NCBI RefSeq assembly: GCF_008831285.2
Contig: NC_045140.1
Coordinates: 19,776,370-19,840,369, forward strand
Source: Nymphaea colorata
Lineage: Eukaryota; Streptophyta; Magnoliopsida; Nymphaeales; Nymphaeaceae
Length of the DNA stretch: 64,000 bases
Direction: 5' to 3'
The position numbers and the translations under genes were made by a program. Shown one piece after another: positions 1 to 12,304 of the stretch (positions are counted from its first letter, which is position 1; each line of letters opens with the position of its first letter). The notes under the pieces were generated by a model, which was not told where the DNA came from, made no database searches, and worked only from the letters and a program-made list of their open reading frames with translations.

Positions 1-3000
1 CTCAATCAACAATTATACAACTGGGAATTTCTTTTCCATCAAAAACAAGGGAATACCTCTGGATGGGAAGACAGTATAGGTTGGCAACACCCAATTGTTT
101 TGCCTGCAAATCTCATCCAAATCCTACAGGCGAAAAAAACTTCCCTGAACTTATTCCTCATCAAAAGAGTCCAGAAATAAAAGTAACAGAGTATAAATGA
201 GTCATGAAGAGAAAAGAAAATAGGTTCGCCTTTAAAAGAACCACAACCTTGCACAATCAAGGCCCAGACATTATGCTTCTAAGGAATGGAAAATCAAACT
301 TACGATCTATTTTATCTCAAGATTATATACTAATCCTTACATGGTCAACCATTTAGTAGCTTTAATTGTTTTAACCAGCTCCATGCCATTGAATAAAGGA
401 AGATGTGTGATTAGGATGCCCTCAACAAAATAAAAACCAACACGTGACGTACTTCTGAAAGGATGAAAATACCTTGAGAAAAGAGACTCCTTTTCTCTTG
501 AGATCATATCTCCCATTCAACGGCTAAGAGGCTAGTTAACATAGTTGAAACCACAACTATTGCGATATTTTCAATTGAAGAAAAAAAATAAAGAAAATGA
601 GAAAAAGTAAAAATATTGCGATATTTTGAAAAAAACATTAAAAGTCAATTTTATCGCAATTTTATTGCTATTTTGTTATTTATTTTTAATTAAATATACA
701 AGTCATATATAGGTGTCTAAACTGAAATAATTAAAAGCACTTAAGCAAGGTGGAGACACATAATTTTGGTAGAGGTATAAAAACAGTAAATATAGAAGAA
801 TTTTTTTATCTTTATTCTTTAATAACTTGCCGGAAGCCATGGCTGGGCAGCCTAACTAGTTTAGTACTGTACTAAGAACGTTTTGGAGATATTCTGAAAA
901 AGTGACTTTCGCTTGTCACCATGGGAAAAGACAATGTCATGGTATCAGTGCATTGGTGATTCAGTAAACTTTCTCTACAGGTTCTTACTTTTAAACCTGC
1001 TAAAGTTCAAGCTTTTACGCTGCCATCCATCAACAGTATAAACCACAAGAATTAAGTTCAACTTGAAAGTACTTGCCTGGCATGGGCTATATAAATTAAG
1101 AATTGCCTCTGACAGCCTTTTCCTTTTATTGCCCTGAATTGCATATTTTTCTTCAGAACTAGCATCTAGAAATTCATTCTTAGTTCTGATCATGGATGCA
1201 GTGCCCAGATTTGGGTGAGATTCCAAGGTTTCTTCTTCTGAAGGTGCAACATCACAACCTTCTATCACAGTTTCAATGATCAGAGTAGATGCTTCATCTC
1301 CACCTGCAAAATAATATCAAAAGATGTTTTATTTCTACAGGAAGCTATTAAGCATGTTAAACAATCTTATAGATAGGCAAGAAAGCTACAAATTGTGATA
1401 CCATCTCCTAGAGAAGCATATCATTAGACAACCTTTGCTACTTTACAGAACCATGGGCTGAGTCACATGGGTAAGCCACTCGGATCCAAGTACCCATTGT
1501 CAATATGGCAACTATGGGATGCATGTGGGTATGTTTTGGATCGGATTAGGGTCAGACATAGAAATTTATTGATGTAAATGGGTATATTACGGAGCAACAG
1601 TCATGCCAGTAACCATATTAACTAAGTCACATGGGTACTTTAGTAATATAACAACCCGACCCACTCCTGGGCTCGGGCCCCTGGTTCGACAGATCCCAAC
1701 CCGCCTCTAGCAGTTTCGGCTCCAACCCCAAAAAGGCTAAGAACCAAGACAATCATTTCATTAATGATCTCCCTTTATAAGCCCTTGAAGATCTTTCACA
1801 ATTTTCAATACGAGACTAAAGTTATCGGATGTTACAATCCACCCCCCTTAAGGCACACGCGTCCACGCGTGTGGGACCCTAGCACCGAGTGTTGAACCGG
1901 CTCTGATACCACTATAACAACCCAACCCACTCCTGAGCTCGGGCCCCTGGTTCGACGGATCTCAACCCACCTCCTACAAGTTTCAGCTCCAACCCCAAAA
2001 AGGCTAAGAACCAGGACAATCATTTCATTAATAACCCCACTTTATAAGCCCTTGAAGATCTCTCACAATCTTCAATACGAGACTAAACTTCCGGGGTGTT
2101 GCAAATAAGGTCCCCAAACCCATATCACCATACGAACACAGCAAAACGGGTACTTGGACACACCTGGGTGTTTTTTAGCAGGAAATCAATATAAACTACT
2201 TACTTTTACTTGATCTATCTTGTTTTTAACTCAGATTTCATTCAATTTTTGTGAATTTATTGGTCATTAGAATGTACAACTTTTATTTATATTACTTGTT
2301 TTTTTAAATGTTGCTTTTGTTTTGAATTTTTTAATATTTTGCATATATACATATACATACCCTGCCGTACCCCATACCTGCATTTTCTAAAATTCTCTTT
2401 ACCCATATCTCCGTACCCATACCTGCACGAGCACCATGTGACTTAGCATATTAATTGTCTCATTTTCTTAGATCCATGAAAAGTTGAAAACATTATGGAG
2501 AATCCATCTACAGCTTATCTTAGAGTAGAGACATAACACGGAGGCTAAATAACTAATGTGCAACCATGACAAGACAAAAATAGCATATGATTAGCAACAG
2601 AAACACACCAAAGAATTCTAGTTAAGAAAATAATACAACAAACATGAATCCAACCATGGAACCTTATCTAAAACTCCTACAGTTTGCATGAGATCAATGG
2701 CAGTAAACTGGTGAATTAGCTGACAAGATGCTAACTAGGGCTGACATATCTGTACGAGATCAAGCATAAAAACTGCTCGTAAGTGCTTGTTTACCCAGCA
2801 TAGAGAAGCAACCAAATATAATTTGCAAACTAAATTATAATGTATACAAATAGGGTACAGCAGAAGAAAAAAAACAGCAAGTACCAGGCTGCACCACATA
2901 TATGTTCAGTAAAAGATGGCTATCTCACAAATAAACCTAAAAGCTGTACCTGCCATGATAGTTTGAATTTGCTTTTCACACAGAAAAATTGCATCCTCCA

Positions 3001-6000
3001 CCTGCCGCTGCTTTAATGATAACTGCCGATGCTCATGCACCTGCAAGCACAAAAATTTTTTGCCAAAAAAAAGATAATAAAAATGCAACCCTTGAGCATC
3101 ATGTACAAAGCAATAGAGAGAAAGTTCAAGCACATACTAGTTTTGCATGTTTCTTGTGCAGGACTTTTACAGCAGTCTGCAATAAAGCATGTTCCTTGGA
3201 TGACAACATCATTGTCAAGTTATTACCCTTCTTTGTGTGATCTTCAAATTGCAGAACAGAGAGGTTACTTTTTGCAAGTTCATCCTGATTGGAGAAATCA
3301 ACACCAAGTTCCCCAGAAGGCTTGGCACTTATGTCTCCAATTTGTGGCATCATTGGTGGTTTTTTTGTTCCAAACTGAGAAATGCTTCTTTCAGTTAGTC
3401 ACATGAATGGTGGACACTTACTAAACAAGAAAATAGGAGAATTACTAACGCATAAGACAAAAAAATAATTACATATCCATCGAAAGGAAAAATGTTAGAG
3501 AAAATAAGAATAACAGACTATGGCAGCAAAATAGGTTGTAGTGCAGAGTGGAGGTGTGCGTGTGTGAGAAATCAATAATCAAATTTAAGTGTTCATTGTT
3601 CAGGCTTTTCTAAAACAAAACCAAATGCTTGAATTTTTAAAACAAGAACTGATGCCTCCATGAAAATAATAAGTAAAATGATAATAAAATTAAACAACAG
3701 AACCTTTACTAGGCGTGGTCTTTGTCAAGATCAATCAGACAGGAGTTGACAATCCATAACCCGTGTTCTATATAATACATGAGTTCACATAGTAGCTGGT
3801 ATATTTGTTATTTCACTATGTTACAAAGATGATGGGATTTAATTAATGTACTTCTTGATTAAACACAAGAGAGCCAAAAGAGAATCCAGAAAATAAAGTG
3901 CACATCTACATGCTGAAAGAAGCCTTTGTTTGCTTTTGACATGAATATATAATTACATATGAACCATTTGTTAAAACCGCATGAACTTATCATAATTCAA
4001 ACTTAAAATTCAGCAGACTACTAAATGGTACTAAAATGTTTCCTCCATGAAGACTTTATAAAAACAGATAGTGCAATGGTTACAATTTAGATTCTTAGAG
4101 GGGCCAGTTTCTATATGTTTCATCTGAAACATCCAAAAAGGCACATGATCCAGCAGAGTAACATTCAACCCAGTAGAAAAAGAAACTCTACATCCATGAT
4201 ACTACCTCATTCCTTGTAACATTTTCTGAGCTGTTTAATGTGCCCCCAACATTGTGAAACGGCTCCAGTTGCTTGCAACAAGGTCTGACAACTTGATCTT
4301 CAGCAACAACAAATGAATCCTTGACAAAAGGAACCTCCCCAGAACCCAATAAAGCAGAGGGCTCTGAATCTTTGGAAGGAGCATCCGAGCCATATGGCTT
4401 AGCACCTTTCCCATAGTCATTTTCAATTACAGTAGGATCTGTACTGCAAATAACTGTATTTGAAATTTCATGAGATTGAGCTGTTTCATTGAGAATTTTG
4501 TTCTTCTTCAGGCTGTGTGAGTTGATGTTTTCTGGAGAACCAAGTTTTTCAACATTGTGATCCACCTGCATTTTCATAGATTGTGATTTACGTTTCTTCT
4601 TTTTCGACACTTTCCCATGACCATTTTCATTTGTGGCATGGTTTTCAGTGATATTCAAGCTTTTAGAATCTTCATCAGATAACCGTGATACATTGGAAGC
4701 TTTGTTTCCCTTCAAGTTACAAGAACTGTTGTCTGGAGAAGTGACACTTTGAACCTTACTGTCCATCAAAGTTGTTATATTTAATAACTGTGATACATTG
4801 GAAGTTTTGTTTCCCTTCAAGTTACAAGAAGGGTTGTCTGGAGAAGTGACACTTTGAACTTTACTGTCCATCAAAGTTGTTATATTTTCTGGTCCACCCA
4901 CTGATTGGACACTTTCTCTGTAAAGAAGCAACTAATCAGTGCACAATCAATTCACAGTTATAGAGATAGATTTAGAAGATTAACACAGCCATTAGGTGCC
5001 CTTGTTTGTGCAAATGGCCCTGTATAAAGTATAATCCTGCCATACCTGGACATCCAATCTGAGATTATCTTTTCATATGGAAATAATTGGAAAAAGGTGA
5101 CAGCTTCTGTTGTCTCATAACCATCGGACGCCTTGGCAACTATGGAACTCTGTAGGCTGCATAAAAAAAAAGGAATGCCCATGAGATGTACACATCCAAA
5201 AGGACACGGTTACTCATCCTTGTAACAGGCATTAAAGATTAATAAAGTTTGCAGAACTAGTATTACTATAAATCTTGGAGAAAATTGGGCAATTGTTTGC
5301 ATTCAAAAGAAGAAAATGAAAGCACAGTTACGAAATGTAGACTAGTGTACATCTTGCATACTCATCCACAAATATCACATAAAAAGAATATCCTCTTCTA
5401 GATAACATGAAGACCAGGTCCCACATTTGAAGGTACTAATTCACATGTCTAGAAGAAACACAATCCCAGTGTGGAAGTGGAAGCTTTTGCATTTTTTTAA
5501 TAATACAATTTATGCACGCATAATTTTTTTCATTACAAAATTTCTCCAAGTTGGAAAAAAGAAAAATTTAGATACACTAGGATAGTGTAATTTTTTATAC
5601 TAAAGACATGGTTTTCTTTTTGACAAATCCAAAAAATTAAGGTACTAAAAGCTCCTCCCATGGCTCTACCCTATGACACATGGGTGCAGGAAGTGGGAAA
5701 GGGTGCAAGTACGAGTGCGAGTGTGGTGCGGGGTGCAGCAAATTTCAAAAAACATAGGTGCAGGTGCAGGTGTGGCGAGGGTATGGGTATATATTTATAT
5801 ATATAATACAAAGTTATCATAGATTCCAAAACCTGTATCATTGTATTTCTTCCATGTAATATATATACTCTGGACTTTGGAGTTTGATTTCAGATCTTAC
5901 AATCTTACTCATAATATAAGTAGGCATTAAACAAGTATTTGTTATATACCTAGTAATATAAATTTATAACTGTATAAATATGTATCATATATTACATATA

Positions 6001-9000
6001 ACATATATAAGACTGATTAAAAAAACTGGTATACATTTATAGAACTTATAAGCAACATATGTATATGTATATATGACAAAATTGATAAATGAAACTTATG
6101 CAATTAATACATATAAGCAAACATGTTCCAAGATTAAGAAAATTTATAAACAGCAAAAAGTTAGAGCAGCATATAATATCTAGTATTAAACTGCAAAAAT
6201 ATGCAGTCAAGTACTAAAAAACAATATAACGAATGCAGCAAAAGTATGTAGCATTATTTCTTAAAAAAAAAAAAAATCAAAAAGTGGACAAAAATGACCT
6301 CAACGTGGTTTGACCACACCGTATTTGTGTTGACCACACCTGGTGCCATGTCAGAGGCCCACCCGAGTCGTGTCGACTCGGGTGCTTTTGCTGTTTTGGT
6401 GAGTCCGAGTGACATACGTCCTAGCCAATAGGCCTGGTGAACTGGGGCACTCTTGCACCCTACATTTATTTCTATAGAAAGAGATATTACAACCATGATC
6501 TATAATTCAGAAACACATAAAAAATTGGACCTAATTTTGGTAATAATCTTGCATTTAGTATAGGTATTTTCATGTTCAAGATTTTCTAAAGCTTCCATCT
6601 TCAAAAGAGTTCTATTGGTGGCATAAAAAAAAGATTAATTTAATTATATATTTAAATGAAAAGAGAGTTTTGTGAGAAGCCACATGAAAAGAAGCTCTAG
6701 AATCCTAAGCCGCCAAAGGAAGATTCTCCGACGACTCCGAAGGGGTTGAAGAATATTGATAAGTTGAGTAGTGGGAATCCACAAACTCTTCTTTGTCTTT
6801 GGAAGTGTCATCAACCGTGACAAGCCTCCATCTTCTTCCTTTAACTTTGGGTAATATGAATCAATCTATCTGCGTTCTCCACAATTATGATGATATATTT
6901 TCCCTGAATTATCATTGTAGATTGTATCCCTCACAATTATTGAAAATGGGCAGCCATAAGGTCTTATATTATCTCCAAATGTTGAAAATGGCTATAACTG
7001 AAGCCGCTTCACCATTTGAGAGCACCTTAAGTCTAGTTTCTTCTTAGACAATTTGGACAAAGCCTCTTCTACAAAAGCAAGTTTGGTTGATAAAGTAATT
7101 TGCTCAAATTTCTACCTACCTTGAACCATTAAAAGAACTAAAATTGTTCCTTCTTAAATAATGTTACCCAATTTCAAGCTCTTGAATATGCACCCATGTA
7201 GACTCAAGGAAAGAAACTTACCTTGTGACATGGTAACTGAAGAAAAAGGACTCATATATAGTCATGTCATGATTTTTGGTGACACATATCATTCTCCACA
7301 AATGATTTTGGTAGGCAACGTCATTCTAGTATTCATATTTTGAAGGCAATCTCATGCTTAACTAACAAGAGAAAATTCAGCCATGTTAGCACAAGTACTC
7401 AATTTTATACTATTTATAATCCAAAACATTGACCTGGAGCAATATTTTGAAACCCTATGACTTGAGACAACTATCCTGTCATCCATTATTGACTCATGGG
7501 GTCAACTTGGTGACTTGATCCCAGTTTTGTTACCATTCTTTTTGGAAGAAAGATATATAACTTGTTATTTTAACATAAAAAGGTTGTAGAATGACCTGAT
7601 TACTTGTATAATTTAGAAACAAGTCAATTAACATTAAGTAAAGTATTCAATAAGTTATAGTTACTCAAGTAATAACAAGAAGCCACACCATTGAGCCACT
7701 CTATAGTTGCATACTCCAACATACTTGAGTATCAAGCATCAATATATCAATTGAAACCAACAACTCAACAAAAACAAACATTAAAGTCAAGATAACATGT
7801 ATCACCAAATTTTGGGCAAAATGATCACTCACAGCCAGAGAAGTTGACAAGGGGAGTCAAACAAGTTTTGGATAAAAGCGAGTCTCCCTATTGTGTTGAC
7901 TCGGTAGAGGGCCAAGTCAAGCGAGTTAGCAGAGTCAATGAATCAACTGCGCAAGTCTTTGAAGTATTAACCATTGCTTAACAATACTTTATGTGCCATT
8001 CATCAAGTTTTTTCTCAAAATTTCCCATGGTGTTTATTTTTTTTTCTCCATCAAGCTCCCATCCTGACTCACCTTCTTATCAAGTTAAAGAACTTCACTT
8101 TGAGCCCATCATTATATCCAGAAAATATCTCTTGAATGTGGTGCTTCATGACAGTCATCAGGTCATTGAGTTATGTTGGCAACTCAGCTAAGTTATAAAT
8201 TTCTATGGTGTGCTTTTAAGTTGAAAAGGGGTTGACTAATGCACTGACACCAAGAGAGAGAGAGGAGGGGTCAATGCAGTGCCAATGAGAGAGAGGAAGG
8301 TCAATGCAGTGCCAACGAGAGAGAGAAGGGATTGGATCAGCCAGGGCAGATGCAGTGCCACCATGAGAGAGAGAGAGGGGGGGGGGGGGGGGAGAGAGAG
8401 AGAGAGAGAGAGAGGGAAGAAAAAGGAAACATGACATCCATGGCTGACACAATGCCACCTACAAAGAAAGAATGAGCCAGTGTGGTTGATGCCAGTGACC
8501 TACCACCAACCACTGCATCACTTTGTGAAATCCTCGCCTTGCAAATGCAGAGAAGGTTTGGATGAGAAAAATGATGCCTTTATAGGTGAACGTGGATCGT
8601 TTTAATGCATAAAACTGGGTCAAATACACGATATTGTTCACAATATGTCGCTAAAAATTGGATTGAGCCAAACTAGAAGGATCCTAATAAAAAATTTGGC
8701 AAGCCAACGATTTGAACAATCATGGACTGATTCCTTTAAATGGGTCATGAATTGGATCTTGACCCACCTCTGCCTGATCTGAGCCAACCTAAGTTGGCTC
8801 AACAAGTTACCAACTATACATCATGGTTGAAGACCATATCATTTAATTTGATGAGTTAATTTCATAGGAATGTGTTATCCTTGTTTCACATAATTAGGGA
8901 AACCTATTAGGAAACGAGAAGACGAAGTTAGACTACAAGAGGGAAGAAATCAACTTTTTGCAGAAAATCAAGGCCAGCACCAAGATTTTCTTGAACAACC

Positions 9001-12000
9001 AAAGCTTTGATACCGTGTAAGAATGGAAGTTGCTCTTGCTTGATGCAAATAAAAGGGCTTCTATAAGACCACCACTACAAAGCAATTGCTTGATCGATCT
9101 ATCATACAGGTACTCTCAAGTCTTGACAATAATACTTGAACACTAAGTCACATGAATACTTTAGTAAGGTCCCAATACCCTTGTTGTAGTACCAACATGA
9201 AAAAGTAGTACTTGGACACACTTAGGTACTTTTTGGGTCGAAATTGATCTCGTCTATTTATTTTTATTTGATGTAACTTGTTTATAACTCAGTTTTTTCA
9301 TTCTGTTTTGGAGAGTCAGTGGTCATGGCATTTATCATTTTTATTTATGTTACATGTTCATTTAAATGTTACTCTTGTTTTTTAATTTTTGTGATATTTT
9401 GCACATATACATATATATCCTACCATACTCTACCCACATTAACTAACATTGTCATGCCCATACCTGCATCATGCACCCACACATGCATCCATGCAACTCA
9501 GCTTGAACAAGATAAAGTTATATAAATCAAAAATACAAAAAATAACAGAGTTTTCATTATATTCCTAATTCATACCATGATATAAAACTAATACAAGGAA
9601 TCATTTATTTATAGACAAGGGAAGTGCTCTACTCATTGAGAGTGCCCAACAGCCAGTTATCTAGTAGTTGGTCAACGGCTAGAACAATTAATTACTGTAC
9701 TGCCCTTTGGGCATTATACTTAGCACATCAATAAGAAATTAAGAATAAAAATATAAAAAATAAAATTATCTAGTAGTTGGACACTCCTAATGGCTAGAAC
9801 AAATAATTAAAGTAATGCCCTTTGGGCACTACATGTATACATTAATAAGAACAAAAATACAAAAAGGCAGAAAATATTTACATCAACACATCCAAGTGTA
9901 TATGTTAACACTATTTAATATACACACATATATATGTTTTAACTTTTAACAATTTGATGTCCACTAAAGACCAGATATAGTAACAAGGCCACACGGACAT
10001 CAAAATTTGAATATACAAGAGTACATGGAGTACATAAGTTTGACATTGTTGAGACTTGAGACAAACCTGTTCAGTGCATCCTTAATAGGTACTTTTTTCA
10101 GTTGTTCACCAGGTTCCTTTAAACACTGCATGAGGTAAAATCGAGTAGTTGATCTAACTTTACTCAATGAATCTACATTGTCTCTTTGAAGGACCAAAAA
10201 ACATGAAGAATCAAGGCCTGCAATAGATGAATATAAAATGCCTTTGCAAAATCAGATATAGGTGATAGAGAAGCAGAAGCAGAAACAGTAGAATACCATC
10301 AACAATTGCTATCTTCCATAACCACTTGAATCACATAGTTAAGATAATGATAATTGATTAAGGAACCCAGCATTCAACAGTACCCAGGTATCTTCGACCA
10401 GTATTTGTGGAGGTTAGAAACTAGGTATTAGCCATTTCTCGAAGCTAAGGAAATCAAAATCATACAACCACATTTTTAGTTTGACACCATTACCAGTTTT
10501 ATCATTGACAGCAGAATGTGCAACTTGCAGGAGTGCCTCTTCATCCAAAGTTACTGGGCTAGAAGCTTGCTTTGACTGTGTTGTGCCACGAAAAATCTTC
10601 TTGGCAGGTGTAATTTGCTTCTCTAAATCGTTTTGTCCTGATGCATGTGTAGCAGCAGTAGTAATATCTTTTTCTATCAATGACCAAACTCCATGAATAA
10701 CAGAACCAAACTCTAGCAAGAAGTTCTGTTTCGCTGTGTCAACAAGAAGAACTGAAACTTTTGAGACTGGCCAACTATCTTTACGAGGAAGGCTGGTCAG
10801 AGCATTCAATCCATTACAAATATCAAAAGCTTCCATGATCATTTTCTCTGTGATTGTTTTCTGTCCTCCTTGGCCACAATTCACGAATGACAATAACATT
10901 TTTTTTGCAATAACAGCAACCTTTATGAAAGCTTGATAATCAAGAAATTCAACTTCTGGAAACTGTTTCCTGTGGAAGTAATTGTACAGCAACACAACCG
11001 CATGCATCTGAAACAAAAAGGGAGCAGAATGAGAAAAACCCTTCCCAGAGTCCTCGTAATAGGGAACAAAGAAAGAACCTATAAACTAATATAGCTGTCA
11101 AACCCCTGGAAACACTAGGAAATAACACGAACATTGCAGCCAGATTGAATAATTCCTTGTTATATCACTCCGTGAAGTAGATAACACATACAAGTACAGC
11201 TTCGGAACATTTAGATGGAAAAACCGCAAGGGTTACATAAGCAGTACATTCTAAAGGAACCGTAATCACAGAGAAAGCCGGGTGACTGGGCAGGGTATTT
11301 CCACAGTATAGCTGGTTGCTCAAAGAAAAGACCACGCTGCATAACTACCGTTAGTAAGACAACGTTAGAACACTTCTAAGGTTTCTCAAGAAATTTTGAT
11401 CTGTAGGCTTCCGATACAAGGTTTTGTATCATGACATGCCAATCTTCTCTATTTAATGCTATTTAAGCTCCAAGACAGAACTCACCCAAGTGCCCCAAAA
11501 AGTCCACAAAGTAATTACAAAATAGCAGGAAATCTTCAAAAAAGGAGAACCCTTCAAAAGCTTCAGAACCAGAGAAAGCTTTATTAACGTAGAAAGTATA
11601 ACAGAACAATCTTATCAATCATTCGCACATTGATCACCATTTGCCAATCAGCGAAAAAGCAACACTTCAAATGCAAACGACAGTCATTTTGATTTTCACT
11701 ACAGCATTTCATATTTTGATCTCATTCCTTCAACAGTTGGATTAATCCGAATAAGGCCTTTCGGTTACAGCATTCCGCGAAGGTCTACCGCAATCCAAAT
11801 TCTGAGAATGCGTAAAAGGAAGAAAAAGAAGAGCGAGTTAAGTTTGACTCGAAATGAGCAAGTACTCGCAAAACGAGAACCACACTTCGTCGGGTCGATC
11901 AAGAACCTACGGAAATTAATAACTTCTTTCCCCAGAACGCATTGGTTGCTAAATAATGCAAACCCGAAGAGGAAAAGAAAAAATTGATAGCTTAACCAAG

Positions 12001-12304
12001 AAAGGCGAAAAACATAAAGGAGGGCGCTACTGGCCGGAGAAAGGAAACCAAGAAAACGGTAGACAAGTTTCAGAGACATCGACTCCTGTTTTATAATGAA
12101 ATTTGCACGAAAAATGAAAAAAAAGAGACCAGAAGATACGGATGAGAGAGAAACCTGCTTCCCAATGGACTCTTCCAGTGATTTGGCGGGAGGATTACGG
12201 TTGGAGGAGAACTTTGGTAGGAGAGGAGAGACCAGCATATCCAGCAGAGCCTGCACTGTTTCCTCCATGGGAGTCGCCTCCCCGCATGGCAACGTCGACC
12301 CCAT
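1..12304 (-). CDS. Plant-conserved protein of unknown function, nine visible exons, 3' end off window
   Basis: Exons by splice sites and phase: 12304-12155, 11007-10494, 10217-10067, 5156-5046, 4917-4206, 3374-3138, 3040-2950, 1303-1077 and 123-57. Together they give 753 codons plus one base with no internal stop, and phase closes at every junction. The last visible exon ends at a GT donor (56-55), so at least one more exon lies to the left. The N-terminus contains MEETVQALLDMLVSPLLP, followed by a helical block (HAVVLLYNYFHRKQFPEVEF). The middle is long, Ser/Asn/Lys-rich and probably disordered, with a basic KKKKRK patch that could be a nuclear signal. A coiled-coil-like stretch (VLHKKHAKL to CEKQIQTIMAG) comes next. 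The end (DLDEICRQNNWVLPTYTVFPS) resembles, from memory, the start of a C-terminal dsRNA-binding-like fold in plant homologues. I do not know its function. The start at 12304 is the first ATG in frame; a second Met lies 12 residues later. Confidence 0.8.
1624..2450 (+). repeat. Older interspersed repeat, interrupted by the TRIM
   Basis: The sequence on either side of the TRIM (starting AGTCACATGGGTACTTTAGTAA and resuming GGTCCCCAAAC... GTACTTGGACACACCTGGGTG) matches a second, uninterrupted copy at about 9145-9510. The match continues through an AT-rich body to a TACCC/CATACCTGCA-rich end. No coding capacity or terminal repeats were recognised, so the element class is unknown. Confidence 0.7.
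1647..2103 (-). mobile_element. TRIM (terminal-repeat retrotransposon in miniature), complete
   Basis: Two direct repeats of about 190 bp (LTRs at 2103-1913 and 1836-1647) flank an internal region of only 76 bp. Read on the minus strand, one base after the 5' LTR comes TGGTATCAGAGC (1911-1900), the standard primer-binding site complementary to the 3' end of initiator-Met tRNA. Immediately before the 3' LTR is a purine tract, TTAAGGGGGGTGG (about 1850-1839). Both LTRs begin TG(C/T)AACA(C/T)C on this strand. The ends are flanked by AGTAA (1642-1646) and AATAA (2104-2108), a 5-bp target duplication with one change. There is no coding capacity, as expected for a TRIM. It sits in the intron between exons 1303-1077 and 3040-2950 of the surrounding gene. 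Confidence 0.9.
4682..4891 (-). repeat. In-frame 105-bp tandem duplication inside an exon
   Basis: Two adjacent units with a period of exactly 105 bp (35 codons) lie in exon 4917-4206 of the first gene. Each encodes a version of TTLMDSKVQSVTSPDN followed by SCNLKGNK(T/A)SNVS. The reading frame is kept, so the duplication lengthens the low-complexity middle of the protein without breaking it. Confidence 0.85.
5660..5800 (-). repeat. Possible inverted third copy of the older interspersed repeat
   Basis: Reversed, this stretch reads as an AT-rich run followed by ACCCATACC / CACACCTGCACC-type blocks, in the same order as the end of the copies at 1624-2450 and 9145-9510. The resemblance is weaker and was judged by eye only. 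Confidence 0.35.
8365..8415 (+). repeat. GA microsatellite interrupted by a poly-G run
   Basis: Runs of GA are split by an uninterrupted run of about 16 G. Just upstream (8250-8365) a short motif, (T/A)CAATGCAGTGCCAA(T/C)GAGAGAG, is repeated two to three times imperfectly. Confidence 0.85.
9145..9510 (+). repeat. Uninterrupted copy of the older interspersed repeat
   Basis: It begins AAGTCACATGAATACTTTAG, passes through GTACTTGGACACACTTAGG and an AT-rich body, and ends in a CATACCTGCATC-type tail. Order and spacing match the copy at 1624-2450. It supplies the pre-insertion sequence (CTTTAGTAAGGTCCC) that shows where the TRIM inserted. Confidence 0.65.
9657..9870 (+). repeat. Two-copy tandem repeat, period about 109 bp
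   Basis: TTATCTAGTAGTTGG occurs at 9657 and again at 9766. Each is followed by GGCTAGAACAA, an AT-rich stretch and TGCCCTTTGGGCA(T/C)TA. The copies are diverged. The unit includes a small palindrome around CCCTTTGGG. Confidence 0.75.

Larger units (their letters stand above)
5157..10066 (-). other. 4.9-kb intron of the first gene, repeat-filled
   Basis: This intron separates exons 10217-10067 and 5156-5046. No open frame in it resembles a protein I know. It holds short GT/CA-rich repeat sequence at about 5660-5800, a small perfect inverted repeat at 6362-6382 (9-bp arms around TGT), a GA/G microsatellite near 8365-8415, a second copy of the older interspersed repeat at 9145-9510, and a two-copy tandem repeat at 9657-9870. 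Confidence 0.7.

Noticed and set aside
1653-2100. Two 190-bp blocks as a simple tandem satellite
   Set aside because: The PBS, purine tract and target duplication between and around them show an LTR element instead.
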